Source: Betaproteobacteria bacterium Ga0077527
GTDB taxonomy: Bacteria; Pseudomonadota; Gammaproteobacteria; Burkholderiales; SG8-41
NCBI GenBank assembly: GCA_001464815.1
Contig: LNDW01000022.1
Span: 202,290-266,289, forward strand
Direction of reading: 5' to 3'
DNA: 64,000 nt
Positions 45,637 to 54,061 of the stretch are shown here, piece after piece. Position numbers and translations under genes: made by a program. The notes under the pieces were generated by a model. That model searched no databases. It saw only the letters and a program-made list of their open reading frames with translations, and was not told the DNA's origin. Positions within the stretch are counted from its first letter, which is position 1. Every line of letters begins with the position of its first letter.

Positions 45637-46011
45637 ATGACCGCCGAAACCCTGCAGGGCGCCTGCGGCGACCTGATTGCCGGGGCCCCGGTTATGGTGC
45701 GGCGAGCGGAGCTCAATGCCGCCGACCTGGTCAGCATCGCCAGCATGATTGATGAATTGGCGTTTCAGGCGCGCATCATCGCGCTTGATGGGAGTGCCGG
45801 CGGCCGCGTGGTGAGTCCGGACGAGTTGCAGCGGATGCTGCTGGATGCCGCGGCGGTGACTGCGGAACTGCAATCCTGCATGAGTGACGCGGTCAACGCC
45901 ATCGAGACACTGCGCGAACGTTTGCGCTGCGAGGCGGCACGCGCCCTGCTGATCGGTGACAGCGTGACGCGGCTGGTCGACGGCGCGGGACTGAACGAAG
46001 CGCCCCTCTGA
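45637..46011 (+). CDS. small protein resembling the chemoreceptor hairpin tip
   Basis: A 124-residue soluble protein with no membrane segment, HAMP or sensor domain. Residues 34-54 (IASMIDELAFQARIIALDGSA without the last letter in most receptors) closely follow the signalling tip of methyl-accepting chemotaxis proteins, whose usual form is IDEIAFQTNILALNAAVEAA. The part that binds CheW and CheA is therefore recognisable, while the rest of the receptor is missing. ATG 45637 has an AAGGA site 7 bases upstream; a longer frame to 45385 is less likely. It could be a decoy or regulator of chemotaxis arrays or a decayed receptor. Function is not known. Confidence 0.7.
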   Translation: MTAETLQGACGDLIAGAPVMVRRAELNAADLVSIASMIDELAFQARIIALDGSAGGRVVSPDELQRMLLDAAAVTAELQSCMSDAVNAIETLRERLRCEAARALLIGDSVTRLVDGAGLNEAPL

Positions 46012-46080
46012 TCCACGGCCGTGAACTGACAACCAGTCTTGGGTGTGTGCGGCATCCTCATGCCGGCAAAACAGGAAAAA

Positions 46081-48222
46081 TCAGGCGCGGGTGGCCTGGG
46101 TGCGCGGAATGATCAGGCCGCAGCGATTGGTAAGGAAACGGTCCATGTCATCCATCGGCAACGGCCTGCTGATCAGGTAACCCTGCATCAGGTCGCAGCC
46201 GTTGGTGGCCAGGAACTCGGCCTGCGCGCTGGTTTCCACGCCTTCGGCGACAGTCAGCAGGCGCAGGCTGTGCCCCATCGCGATGACCGCGTGGGTGATC
46301 GCCACGTCGTCGGCATCCGCCGGCACATCCTTTATGAAGGAGCGGTCGATCTTCAGGGTATCGACCGGAAAACGCTTCAGGTAACCCAGTGATGAGTAAC
46401 CGGTGCCGAAATCATCGATCGCGAGTTTGACTCCAACCGCGCGTAGCTCGTGCAGGATCGCCGCCGCGCGGTCGGGGTTCTCCATGACCATGCTTTCGGT
46501 GATTTCCAGCTCCAGGCATTCTGGCGCTAGACCGGTGTCCTCCAGAATGTGACGCACATCGGCAACCAGTTCACTCTGCGCGAACTGCCGCGGAGAGAGG
46601 TTCACCGCCACCCGGAAACCGGGCATGCCACATTCCTGCCAGCGTTTTGCCGCGATGCAGGCCCGCATCATCACGATGCGGCCGATCGGCACGATGAGGC
46701 CGGTTTCCTCGGCAAGCGGGATGAACTTGTCGGGCTGCATCATGCCCATGCCCGGATGATTCCAGCGCAGCAGTGCTTCGGCGCCGACCAGCCTTCCGTT
46801 TCCGACCTCGACCTGAGGCTGGTAATGGATCAGGAATTCATCCAGCTCGATGGCGCGGCGCAGGAAACGTTCGAGCACGACGTACTCGAAGGAGCGTGCG
46901 TTCATCTGCGGCGAGTGGAACTGGAAATTGTTCTTGCCCTGGTCCTTGGCGCGGTACATCGCCAGCTCGGCATTGCGCAGCAGCGCGGTGGCGTCGGCGC
47001 TGTCGCCGGGGAAGGTGCTGATGCCGATGCTCGCCGAGAGGTGGTATTCCTCGCCGTTCAGTCGGTACGGCTGGTCGACCGCGGCGAGCACGCGTTTGGC
47101 GGCGGCGCGCGCCGCATCGGCGTCGTCAATGTCACGGATCAGCGCGGCAAACTCGTCGCCGCCAAAGCGCGAAATGATGTCGGTTTCGCTGAGGCACTGG
47201 CGCAGCCGCGCGGTGACCTGGCGCAGTACCTCGTCGCCGGTGTCGTGGCCAAGCGTGTCGTTGATCAGCTTGAAGCGGTCGAGGTCGATCAGCAGCACGG
47301 CCAGCGGCTTTTTGCTGCGACCGGCGTCGATCAGGGCCTGTTCCAGCAGCTGGCGGAACAGCAGGCGGTTGGGCAGTCCGGAGAGTTCGTCGAAATGCGC
47401 GAGCCGCCACATCTGCTCCTGCGAGTTGAGCCGCTCGCTGATGTCGCGCACCACCACGGTGGCGCGGCGTGCACCGTTGAGCAGCATTCTGCCGGCATGG
47501 ATTTCAACCGGGATCATGGTGCCGTCGCGGGAGCGGGCATGGGTCTGCAGGCTTGCCGGCGGAGTCTGTTCGACTTCACCCGAGCAGAACAGGGATTCCC
47601 AGAACGCCGCGGTGTGCGTGTTTGACTGAAGCAGGTTTTCGATCGGTACGCCATCCAGCTCGGAGGCGTCGCAGCCGAGCATCCGGCACAGCGCGGGATT
47701 GGTGAATTCGATGATGCCGCCGATGGTCACCACAACGATGCCGTCAGCCGCGGTGTTGACGATGGAATCGAGCAGGGCTTCCTTGGCCTGCAGGTTGCGG
47801 CTGGCAACACGGGCGGAGCGGCGCATCCGCGCCTCCTCCATTTCGCGAACCACCACTGCGCCGAGCCGGCGCAGGTTCTGTTTCATCACGAAATCCTGCG
47901 CGCCGTTACGCATCGCAGCGACTGCTGTTTCTTCGCCGATGGCTCCGGAGACGATGATGAAGGGCAGGTCGGCGTCATGGGCGCGTACCATGTAAAGCGC
48001 CGACAGGCCGTCAAACTGCGGCATGCTGTGATCGCAGAGCACCACATCCCATGGGCCGTGCCCGAGTGCGTCACTGAGGCCCGAGCGGCTCCATACGCGG
48101 GTGTGTTCGATGTCGAGTTTCGCGCTGCGCAGCGAGGCAAGTACAAGCTCGGCATCGGCTTCCGTGTCCTCGACCAGCAGTATGCGGATGCATTGCTGTT
48201 CCCCGACCGCGGCGGCGCTCAT
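46081..48222 (-). CDS. REC-PAS-GGDEF-EAL protein
   Basis: A 713-residue c-di-GMP enzyme. Domains in order: receiver (IRILLVEDTEADAELVLASL, VVLCDHSMPQFDG), PAS at about 150-270 (NTAADGIVVVTIGGIIEFTN), GGDEF at about 280-445 with RFGGDEFAAL, and EAL at about 450-705 with GAEALLRWNHP and the EITESMVMEN and DDFGTGYSSLGYLKRFPVDT motifs. The GGDEF lacks an RxxD I-site (SETD instead). Both catalytic signatures look intact, so it may make or degrade c-di-GMP depending on its receiver. ATG 48222 has an AGGGAG site. Confidence 0.94.
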   Translation of the reverse strand: MSAAAVGEQQCIRILLVEDTEADAELVLASLRSAKLDIEHTRVWSRSGLSDALGHGPWDVVLCDHSMPQFDGLSALYMVRAHDADLPFIIVSGAIGEETAVAAMRNGAQDFVMKQNLRRLGAVVVREMEEARMRRSARVASRNLQAKEALLDSIVNTAADGIVVVTIGGIIEFTNPALCRMLGCDASELDGVPIENLLQSNTHTAAFWESLFCSGEVEQTPPASLQTHARSRDGTMIPVEIHAGRMLLNGARRATVVVRDISERLNSQEQMWRLAHFDELSGLPNRLLFRQLLEQALIDAGRSKKPLAVLLIDLDRFKLINDTLGHDTGDEVLRQVTARLRQCLSETDIISRFGGDEFAALIRDIDDADAARAAAKRVLAAVDQPYRLNGEEYHLSASIGISTFPGDSADATALLRNAELAMYRAKDQGKNNFQFHSPQMNARSFEYVVLERFLRRAIELDEFLIHYQPQVEVGNGRLVGAEALLRWNHPGMGMMQPDKFIPLAEETGLIVPIGRIVMMRACIAAKRWQECGMPGFRVAVNLSPRQFAQSELVADVRHILEDTGLAPECLELEITESMVMENPDRAAAILHELRAVGVKLAIDDFGTGYSSLGYLKRFPVDTLKIDRSFIKDVPADADDVAITHAVIAMGHSLRLLTVAEGVETSAQAEFLATNGCDLMQGYLISRPLPMDDMDRFLTNRCGLIIPRTQATRA

Positions 48223-48514
48223 CGCCAACTCCCTGCAGCGCATGGGCAAAAGCATGCGTCGCCCGGCATGGTGCCTGCGTGTGATGGTGTCTGCGGCCGT
48301 TGCATGATCAGAGTTTGCAGTCTGCGTCTCGCAAAAATGACGTTCCGCGGCGGATGCCGCGCAGTGTCCTGTTTACGGTGGCGGGTGCGCCGGGCTTTAG
48401 CGGGGAAATTCAGCCGAAACCGGATGATCGCCTGCTTCAGGGCTGACCCTATCACACAAGTAATTGTTTTAGATAAGAATTTTTTAGGTTTTGGGCCGGC
48501 AATGCCGCCGGGAT
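48223..48514. other. intergenic region with AT-rich patch
   Basis: About 290 bases between spoT (stop at 48515) and the REC-PAS-GGDEF-EAL start, both minus strand. An AT-rich patch at 48452-48490 probably contains the promoter of the latter, though exact boxes are not clear. Its CAAGTAATTGTTTT (48457-48470) is the reverse complement of a 14-base sequence at 35005-35018. Confidence 0.4.
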
Positions 48515-50683
48515 TCAGCCTTTGTTGCGGCCGATACGCACCACTTCAGGGATTTTCCGCAGATCGCGTACGATCCGTGCGAGGTGCATGCGGTTTTGCA
48601 CCTGCACCGTGAACCGCATCACGGTGTAGGTGCCGCCATCGTCGGGATCAACGGCAACATTCTGGATGTTTGATTCGGCGGCTGCGATCTCCGCGGCGAC
48701 CTTGGCCAGCACGCCGCGCTGGTTGGCGACCACCAGGCGGATGCCGACGTCGAAGAGCTTGGTTGGATTGGCATCCCATTGCACGTCGAGCACCCGCTCC
48801 GGATCGCGGTGGCTTTTGGCGGCGACCGGACAGTCATGGGTGTGGATTACCATGCCTTGTCCCTTGTTGATGATGCCGATGATCGGGTCGCCCGGAATCG
48901 GGCCGCAGCAGCGTGCGAACTGAACAGCCAGGCCTTCGGAGCCGCGGACCACGACGGCACCCGAAGGCCGCGATTCCGGCTGCAGCGGCTCACCGAGTGC
49001 CAGCAGCTGATGGGCGACCACCACCGCCAGCCGCTTGCCAAGTCCGACGTCGGAGAGGATTTCATCGCGCGACCGGGCATTGGAGTCGCGTACCAGCTTG
49101 TCCCACTGCGGATCATGGATATCGGCCGGGGTTTTCCTGAAATTAGCCAGTGCCTGCTGCAGCAGGCGGCCGCCAAGCTGCACCGACTCGGAGAAATGCA
49201 TGGTTTTCAGGAAATGGCGGATATGCGCCCGAGCCTTGGCGGTGGCGACGAAGTTTAGCCACAGCGGGTTGGGTTTGGCGTGTGATGCGGTGATGATCTC
49301 GACGCGGTCGCCGTTGCGCAGTTCGGTGCGCAGCGGCATCAATTCCTGGTTGATCTTGACGGCAACGCAGCGGTTGCCGATATCGGTGTGCACGGCATAG
49401 GCGAAGTCGACCGCGGTGGCCCCGCGCGGCAGCGACATGATCTTGCCTTTGGGCGTGAATACGTAGACCTCGTCAGGGAAGAGATCGACCTTAAGGTGCT
49501 CGAGGAACTCCACCGAGTCGCCGGATTCCGACTGCATCTCGAGCAGGCTCTGCAGCCACTGGTGGGTTTTTTGCTGCAGCTCCGAGAGCGAGGTGTCGGT
49601 GCTTTTGTAGAGCCAGTGGGACGCGACCCCTGCCTCGGCGATACGGTGCATGTCGGCGGTGCGGATCTGAATCTCGATCGGGCTGCCGAAGGGGCCGAAC
49701 AGCGTGGTGTGCAGCGACTGGTAACCGTTGGCCTTGGGGATGGCGATGTAATCCTTGAACTTGCCCGGTATCGGTTTGTAGAGGCCGTGCAACACGCCGA
49801 GCGCGACGTAGCAGGCGGGCATATCCTTGACGATGATGCGGAAACCGAACACATCGTGCACCTGCGCGAACGAGAGGTGTTTCTCGCGCATTTTGCGGTA
49901 CACCGAATGCAGGTGTTTCTCGCGGCCCTGGACCTGGGACTCGACCTTGAATTCGCCGAGTCTGCGTTCGATGCTTTCCAGCACCTTGCCCACAACCTCG
50001 CGGCGGTTGCCGCGTGCCGTGCGTACCGCCTTGGCCAGCACCCGGTAGCGGTCGGGGAAAAGATGGTGGAAGGACAGGTCCTCCATCTCCTGGTAAATGC
50101 TGTTCAGCCCCAGCCGGTTGGCGATTGGGGCGTAGATTTCCAGGGTTTCGCGGGCGATGCGCTGGCGCTTTTCGGGATGCACGGCATCGAGTGTGCGCAT
50201 GTTGTGCAGGCGGTCGGCAAGTTTGATCAGCATCACCCGCACGTCGCGCGCCATCGCCAGCAGCATCTTGCGGAAGTTTTCCGCCTGCGCGTGCTCCTGG
50301 GTATCGAACTGGATGCGGTCAAGCTTTGACACGCCGTCAACGAGTTCGGCCACCGGCCGGCCGAACTGCTCGGCGATCTGGCTCTTGGTGACCTCGGTGT
50401 CCTCGACCACGTCATGCAGCAGCGCGGCGGTCAGTGCCTGCGAGTCAAGATGCCATTGCGCGAGGATGTTCGCCACCGCCAGCGGGTGGGCGATGTACGG
50501 CTCGCCGGACTTGCGGAACTGGCCCTGGTGGGCGGATTCGCTGAAGTGGTAGGCGGCCTGGATCTGCGACAGATCTTCAGGCTTGAGATAACCCGACCAT
50601 TCCTTGAACAGCGCCGGTGCGGGCGCCGTGGTTCCCGCAGGCGGGGGGGCGGCTGGAGAAGCGGGGATGGCAGGCGAGGTCAT
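48515..50683 (-). CDS. spoT: bifunctional (p)ppGpp synthetase/hydrolase SpoT
   Basis: SpoT controls the stringent response by making and degrading (p)ppGpp. The 722-residue product has an intact HD hydrolase domain (AALLHDVVEDTEVTKSQIAE), a synthetase domain with DVFGFRIIVKDMPACYVALG and YIAIPKANGYQSLHTTLFGP, a TGS domain (VYVFTPKGKIMSLPRGATAV) and a C-terminal ACT domain. Keeping the HDxxED hydrolase residues favours SpoT over RelA. It follows rpoZ by 59 bases in the gmk-rpoZ-spoT order seen in many proteobacteria. Confidence 0.96.
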   Translation of the reverse strand: MTSPAIPASPAAPPPAGTTAPAPALFKEWSGYLKPEDLSQIQAAYHFSESAHQGQFRKSGEPYIAHPLAVANILAQWHLDSQALTAALLHDVVEDTEVTKSQIAEQFGRPVAELVDGVSKLDRIQFDTQEHAQAENFRKMLLAMARDVRVMLIKLADRLHNMRTLDAVHPEKRQRIARETLEIYAPIANRLGLNSIYQEMEDLSFHHLFPDRYRVLAKAVRTARGNRREVVGKVLESIERRLGEFKVESQVQGREKHLHSVYRKMREKHLSFAQVHDVFGFRIIVKDMPACYVALGVLHGLYKPIPGKFKDYIAIPKANGYQSLHTTLFGPFGSPIEIQIRTADMHRIAEAGVASHWLYKSTDTSLSELQQKTHQWLQSLLEMQSESGDSVEFLEHLKVDLFPDEVYVFTPKGKIMSLPRGATAVDFAYAVHTDIGNRCVAVKINQELMPLRTELRNGDRVEIITASHAKPNPLWLNFVATAKARAHIRHFLKTMHFSESVQLGGRLLQQALANFRKTPADIHDPQWDKLVRDSNARSRDEILSDVGLGKRLAVVVAHQLLALGEPLQPESRPSGAVVVRGSEGLAVQFARCCGPIPGDPIIGIINKGQGMVIHTHDCPVAAKSHRDPERVLDVQWDANPTKLFDVGIRLVVANQRGVLAKVAAEIAAAESNIQNVAVDPDDGGTYTVMRFTVQVQNRMHLARIVRDLRKIPEVVRIGRNKG

Positions 50684-50742
50684 GGCCGGGGTCTGTAAGC
50701 CCGTCGCGACCTGTCGCCGTGCCTACATCGCGGCCGCGGAGC

Positions 50743-50949
50743 TCAGGTCGGGCTTTTGTTGAGGATTTCAGCGCCGAATTTGGCCGCGGCGAGTTCGCGC
50801 AGCGCAATGACCGTCGGTTTGTCGCGGGTGGCGTCGATCATCGGTTGCGCGCCATTGGACAACTGGCGTGCACGATAGGTCGCGGCCAGCGACATCTCGA
50901 AGCGGTTGGGGATGATTTTCATGCAATCGTCTACGGTAATGCGTGCCAT
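50743..50949 (-). CDS. rpoZ: RNA polymerase omega subunit
   Basis: RpoZ is the small subunit that helps assemble RNA polymerase and forms part of a ppGpp site. The 68-residue product has the complete family sequence, including [20 protein letters not shown] and [20 protein letters not shown]. It lies 12 bases after gmk and upstream of spoT. Confidence 0.97.
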   Translation of the reverse strand: MARITVDDCMKIIPNRFEMSLAATYRARQLSNGAQPMIDATRDKPTVIALRELAAAKFGAEILNKSPT

Positions 50950-50961
50950 GGCGATCCTGCT

Positions 50962-51570
50962 TCAAGTCAATCGGTTGATGAGTGTGGAGTGCCGGGCCAG
51001 TTGCTGCGCCGTGCGCAGCCTGCCGGCTCGGACAATGTCCTGCAATTCGGCGGCTGCGACCCGGAATTCACTGTTGATAATAACATAATCAAAATCATGG
51101 ACATGCGCGATCTCCTCGCGCGCGTTGCCGAGCCGGGTGGCGATCACCCCGGGGCTGTCCTGGCCCCTGGTGTTGAGCCGCTGCAGCAACGCCTCGAAGG
51201 ACGGCGGCAGGATGAAAACGCTGATCGCCGCCGGCATCAGCCGCCGCACCTGGGCGGCGCCCTGCCAGTCGATCTCGAGCACGATGTCGGTGTCGGCCTC
51301 GAGTTGTTCCGTGACCCAGCGTTTCGAGGTGCCGTAGCGGTTGCCGTGGACCTGCGCCGACTCCAGGAAGTCCCCCGCGGCCGCCATCTGCGCGAAAGTA
51401 TCCGCGCTGACGAAGTGGTAGTGCCGGGTGTCGATTTCGCCGGGCCGCGGCGCGCGCGTGGTGTATGACACCGATTTGCGCACCTGGCTGTCGGCAGTGA
51501 GCAACGCGGCGACCAGGCTGGTTTTGCCCGCGCCCGAAGGTGCGCTGACGATGTAGAGGTTGCCGCTCAT
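50962..51570 (-). CDS. gmk: guanylate kinase
   Basis: Gmk phosphorylates GMP to GDP with ATP. The 202-residue product has the P-loop SAPSGAGKTSLVAALL, the GMP-binding region SVSYTTRAPRPGEIDTRHYH, and the lid and core sequences DIVLEIDWQGAAQVRRLMP and IFILPPS-like strand. It starts 45 bases after yicC. Confidence 0.97.
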   Translation of the reverse strand: MSGNLYIVSAPSGAGKTSLVAALLTADSQVRKSVSYTTRAPRPGEIDTRHYHFVSADTFAQMAAAGDFLESAQVHGNRYGTSKRWVTEQLEADTDIVLEIDWQGAAQVRRLMPAAISVFILPPSFEALLQRLNTRGQDSPGVIATRLGNAREEIAHVHDFDYVIINSEFRVAAAELQDIVRAGRLRTAQQLARHSTLINRLT

Positions 51571-51615
51571 TTCATTCGACGCAGTTGATTTTGGATGCGG
51601 TTCGTTCGATGCATT

Positions 51616-52497
51616 TCATTCAATATTCTGGATCTGTTCGCGCATCTGCTCGATCAGCAGCTTGAGGTCCATCGCCACCCGCGTGACTTCGATGTCGGCG
51701 GATTTGGAGCCCAGGGTATTGGCCTCGCGGTTCAGTTCCTGCATCAGGAAATCCAGGCGTTTGCCGGCGGCACCGCCTTTTTTCAGGATGCGCTCGAGTT
51801 CGTCGAGGTGGGTGGCGAGCCGTGACAGCTCCTCGTCGACGTCGATCTTGTTGATGAACAGGGCCACCTCCTGGCGCACCCGTTCATCGTCCGCGGAGAC
51901 CAGGGCCTCCTTCAGCCGCGTGTTGAGCTTTTGTTCGAAGGCAGCGATCACGCCGGACATCCGCGGCTGCACGACGGCGATGCGACCGCGCATTTCAGTG
52001 GCACGTTCGAGGATGATCCCGGCCAGCTTGGCGCCTTCACGCGCGCGCGCGGCGTTGAACTCGGCGACTACGCCCTTCATCAGTTCCAGGGCCGTGGCTT
52101 TCAGTGATTCCACCGGCAGTTCCTCGGTGCCGAGCATGCCCGGCCAGCGCAGGATGTCGGCGACACTCAAGGCCCGGGCATCACTGCTGGCTTCACGCAC
52201 CCTGGTATTCAGTGCCAGCAGCCGGTCGAGCAGGCGGGCATCGATTTCGGCGCTGTCCTGCGCGTTGTTGTTGCGGCGGGCAAAGGCGACACGGCATTCG
52301 ATCTTGCCGCGGGTAACCGCGGCGGCAATCATTTCGCGCAGGCCCTGCTCGACGGCGCGCAGCTCGTCGGGCATGCGAAAAGTGACGTCGAGGTAGCGGT
52401 GGTTGACCGCGCGCAGTTCGACGCTGACCGCGCCCCAGGCGAGTTCGCGCGCTGCGGTGGCGTAGCCGGTCATGCTGTGAACGGTGGCGGCAGTCAT
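51616..52497 (-). CDS. yicC: YicC family endoribonuclease
   Basis: YicC-family proteins act in RNA decay; E. coli YicC has been reported to cut RNA. The 293-residue product has the family N-terminus [20 protein letters not shown] followed by [17 protein letters not shown], and the C-terminal block [20 protein letters not shown] and [20 protein letters not shown]. It is divergent from rph and precedes gmk. Confidence 0.94.
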   Translation of the reverse strand: MTAATVHSMTGYATAARELAWGAVSVELRAVNHRYLDVTFRMPDELRAVEQGLREMIAAAVTRGKIECRVAFARRNNNAQDSAEIDARLLDRLLALNTRVREASSDARALSVADILRWPGMLGTEELPVESLKATALELMKGVVAEFNAARAREGAKLAGIILERATEMRGRIAVVQPRMSGVIAAFEQKLNTRLKEALVSADDERVRQEVALFINKIDVDEELSRLATHLDELERILKKGGAAGKRLDFLMQELNREANTLGSKSADIEVTRVAMDLKLLIEQMREQIQNIE

Positions 52498-52589
52498 CCT
52501 GGAAACTTGAAGGATTTGAACATACGGGAAATCAGGCTTCGCGCTTTATAATCAACGGTTTCTTGAACATAGCATACCGAGGCGATCCC
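52498..52589. promoter_or_regulatory. yicC-rph divergent promoter region
   Basis: The gap holds TATAAT at 52547-52552 on the plus strand, a perfect -10 box 37 bases before the rph start. No good -35 box lies 16-18 bases upstream; TTGAAC at 52516 is too far (25 bases). On the minus strand the same sequence gives TTATAAAG and could serve yicC. Confidence 0.45.
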
Positions 52590-53303
52590 GTGCGACCCAG
52601 CCAGCGCAAACCCGACGAACTTCGTGCAGTACGTATCACCCGCAATTACACCTGCCACGCCGAAGGCGCGGTGCTGATCGAATTCGGTGCGACCAAGGTG
52701 TTGTGCACGGCGAGCGTGCTCGAAAAGCAGCCGCCGCATCTGCGCGGCAGTGATCGTGGCTGGGTCACCGCCGAATACGGCATGCTGCCGCGCTCGACCA
52801 ACACCCGCAGCGACCGCGAGGCGGCGCGCGGCAAGCAGTCGGGGCGCACCCAGGAAATCCAGCGCCTGATCGGTCGTTCGCTGCGCGCGGTGGTTGATCT
52901 CGAAAAACTCGGCCCGCGCACCATTCACCTGGACTGCGATGTGATCCAGGCCGACGGCGGCACACGCACCGCGAGCATCACCGGGGCCTGGGTGGCGCTT
53001 AGCGACGCCGTGGCTTTCCTGCTGCGCGAAAAAAAGATCGAAGCCTCGCCGGTGCGCGAGGCCGTGGCTGCGATTTCCGTGGGCATCTATCGCGGCACGC
53101 CGGTGCTCGACCTTGATTACGCCGAGGATTCGGACTGTGACACCGACATGAACGTGGTGATGACCGCAGGTGGCGGGCTGATCGAAGTCCAGGGCACTGC
53201 GGAAGGTGCGCCGTTCTCGCGCGCCGAGATGCAGTCGCTGCTTGATCTGGCCCACCTGGGCATCACGCAACTGGTCGCCGCGCAGCGTTCGGCGTTGGGG
53301 TGA
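52590..53303 (+). CDS. rph: ribonuclease PH
   Basis: RNase PH trims tRNA 3' ends by phosphorolysis. The 237-residue product begins [20 protein letters not shown], the usual family start, and has [40 protein letters not shown], the phosphate-binding [19 protein letters not shown] and [23 protein letters not shown] 52590 is chosen because of this N-terminus and the GAGGCG site; the frame is open further upstream. Confidence 0.96.
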   Translation: MRPSQRKPDELRAVRITRNYTCHAEGAVLIEFGATKVLCTASVLEKQPPHLRGSDRGWVTAEYGMLPRSTNTRSDREAARGKQSGRTQEIQRLIGRSLRAVVDLEKLGPRTIHLDCDVIQADGGTRTASITGAWVALSDAVAFLLREKKIEASPVREAVAAISVGIYRGTPVLDLDYAEDSDCDTDMNVVMTAGGGLIEVQGTAEGAPFSRAEMQSLLDLAHLGITQLVAAQRSALG

Positions 53304-53322
53304 CCAAAACCCAAATTCAAAT

Positions 53323-53430
53323 TCAGCCACAGAGATCACAGAAGCCACAGAGAAACCCCGTAAATTTTGAGCAAGACGCAGTTTCTTTCCTTTGCTTTAC
53401 TCTGTGTTCTCTGTGACCTCTGTGGCTAAA
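53323..53430. repeat. dispersed-type inverted repeat (CACAGAG family)
   Basis: The rph-rdgB gap consists of imperfect inverted copies of a CACAGAG-rich sequence: AGCCACAGAGATCACAGAAG on the left and TCTGTGTTCTCTGTGACCTC near the right end, ending CTCTGTGGCT. Repeats with this sequence, read in one direction as a His/Arg-rich HRGHREHR-like frame, are scattered between genes in many bacterial genomes. It is probably a mobile or MITE-like element. Confidence 0.7.
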
Positions 53431-53434
53431 GATT

Positions 53435-54055
53435 TTGACCTTGAATAAACTTGTCATCGCCTCCAACAATCCCGGCAAGCTGCGCGAGATCGGCGCCATC
53501 CTCGCGCCGCTGGGCATAGCCGTGGTGGCGCAGGGCCAGCTCGGCATCGATGAGGCCGAGGAGCCGCATTGCACCTTTGTCGAGAACGCGTTGGCCAAGG
53601 CGCGCCATGCCAGCCGCCAGAGTGGGTTGCCGGCGCTGGCCGATGATTCCGGGGTCTGCGTAGATGCGCTGGGCGGCGCGCCGGGCGTACATTCGGCGCG
53701 TTATGCCGAGGGCCCGGGTTCCGCGCAACGCGAAGAACAGGACCGCCGCAACAACGACAAATTGCTGCGGGCGCTGGCGGGCGCCGCAGACCGCAGTGCG
53801 CACTACGCCTGCGTGATTGTTCTGGTGCGCCATGCCGACGATCCGCAGCCGCTGATTGCCGAAGGCGTATGGGCGGGTGAAATTCTCGAATCGCCGCGCG
53901 GCGCGGGCGGCTTTGGCTACGATCCGCTGTTCCTGATTCCGGCGCTGGGCAAGACCGGTGCCGAACTCACGCCCGGAGAAAAAAACGCCCTGAGCCATCG
54001 CGGTAAAGCGCTGTCGCAGTTGACGCAGCGCCTGCGCGAACTGCAGAGCGGCTGA
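53435..54055 (+). CDS. rdgB: XTP/dITP diphosphatase (RdgB/HAM1)
   Basis: RdgB removes non-canonical purine nucleotides such as dITP and XTP. The 206-residue product has the family motifs KLVIASNNPGKLREIGAILA, TFVENALAKARHASRQSGLP, ALADDSGVCVDALGGAPGVH and GFGYDPLFLIP. The start is TTG, either at 53435 or 53441, and no clear ribosome site is seen, because the CACAGAG repeat ends right against the gene. hemW follows after 6 bases. Confidence 0.95.
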   Translation: MTLNKLVIASNNPGKLREIGAILAPLGIAVVAQGQLGIDEAEEPHCTFVENALAKARHASRQSGLPALADDSGVCVDALGGAPGVHSARYAEGPGSAQREEQDRRNNDKLLRALAGAADRSAHYACVIVLVRHADDPQPLIAEGVWAGEILESPRGAGGFGYDPLFLIPALGKTGAELTPGEKNALSHRGKALSQLTQRLRELQSG

Positions 54056-54061
54056 CCTGCA

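Noticed and set aside
53323-53598. Minus-strand 91-residue frame overlapping the CACAGAG repeat
   Set aside because: Its HRGHREHR-like sequence is the translation of a dispersed repeat and the rest is antisense to rdgB.
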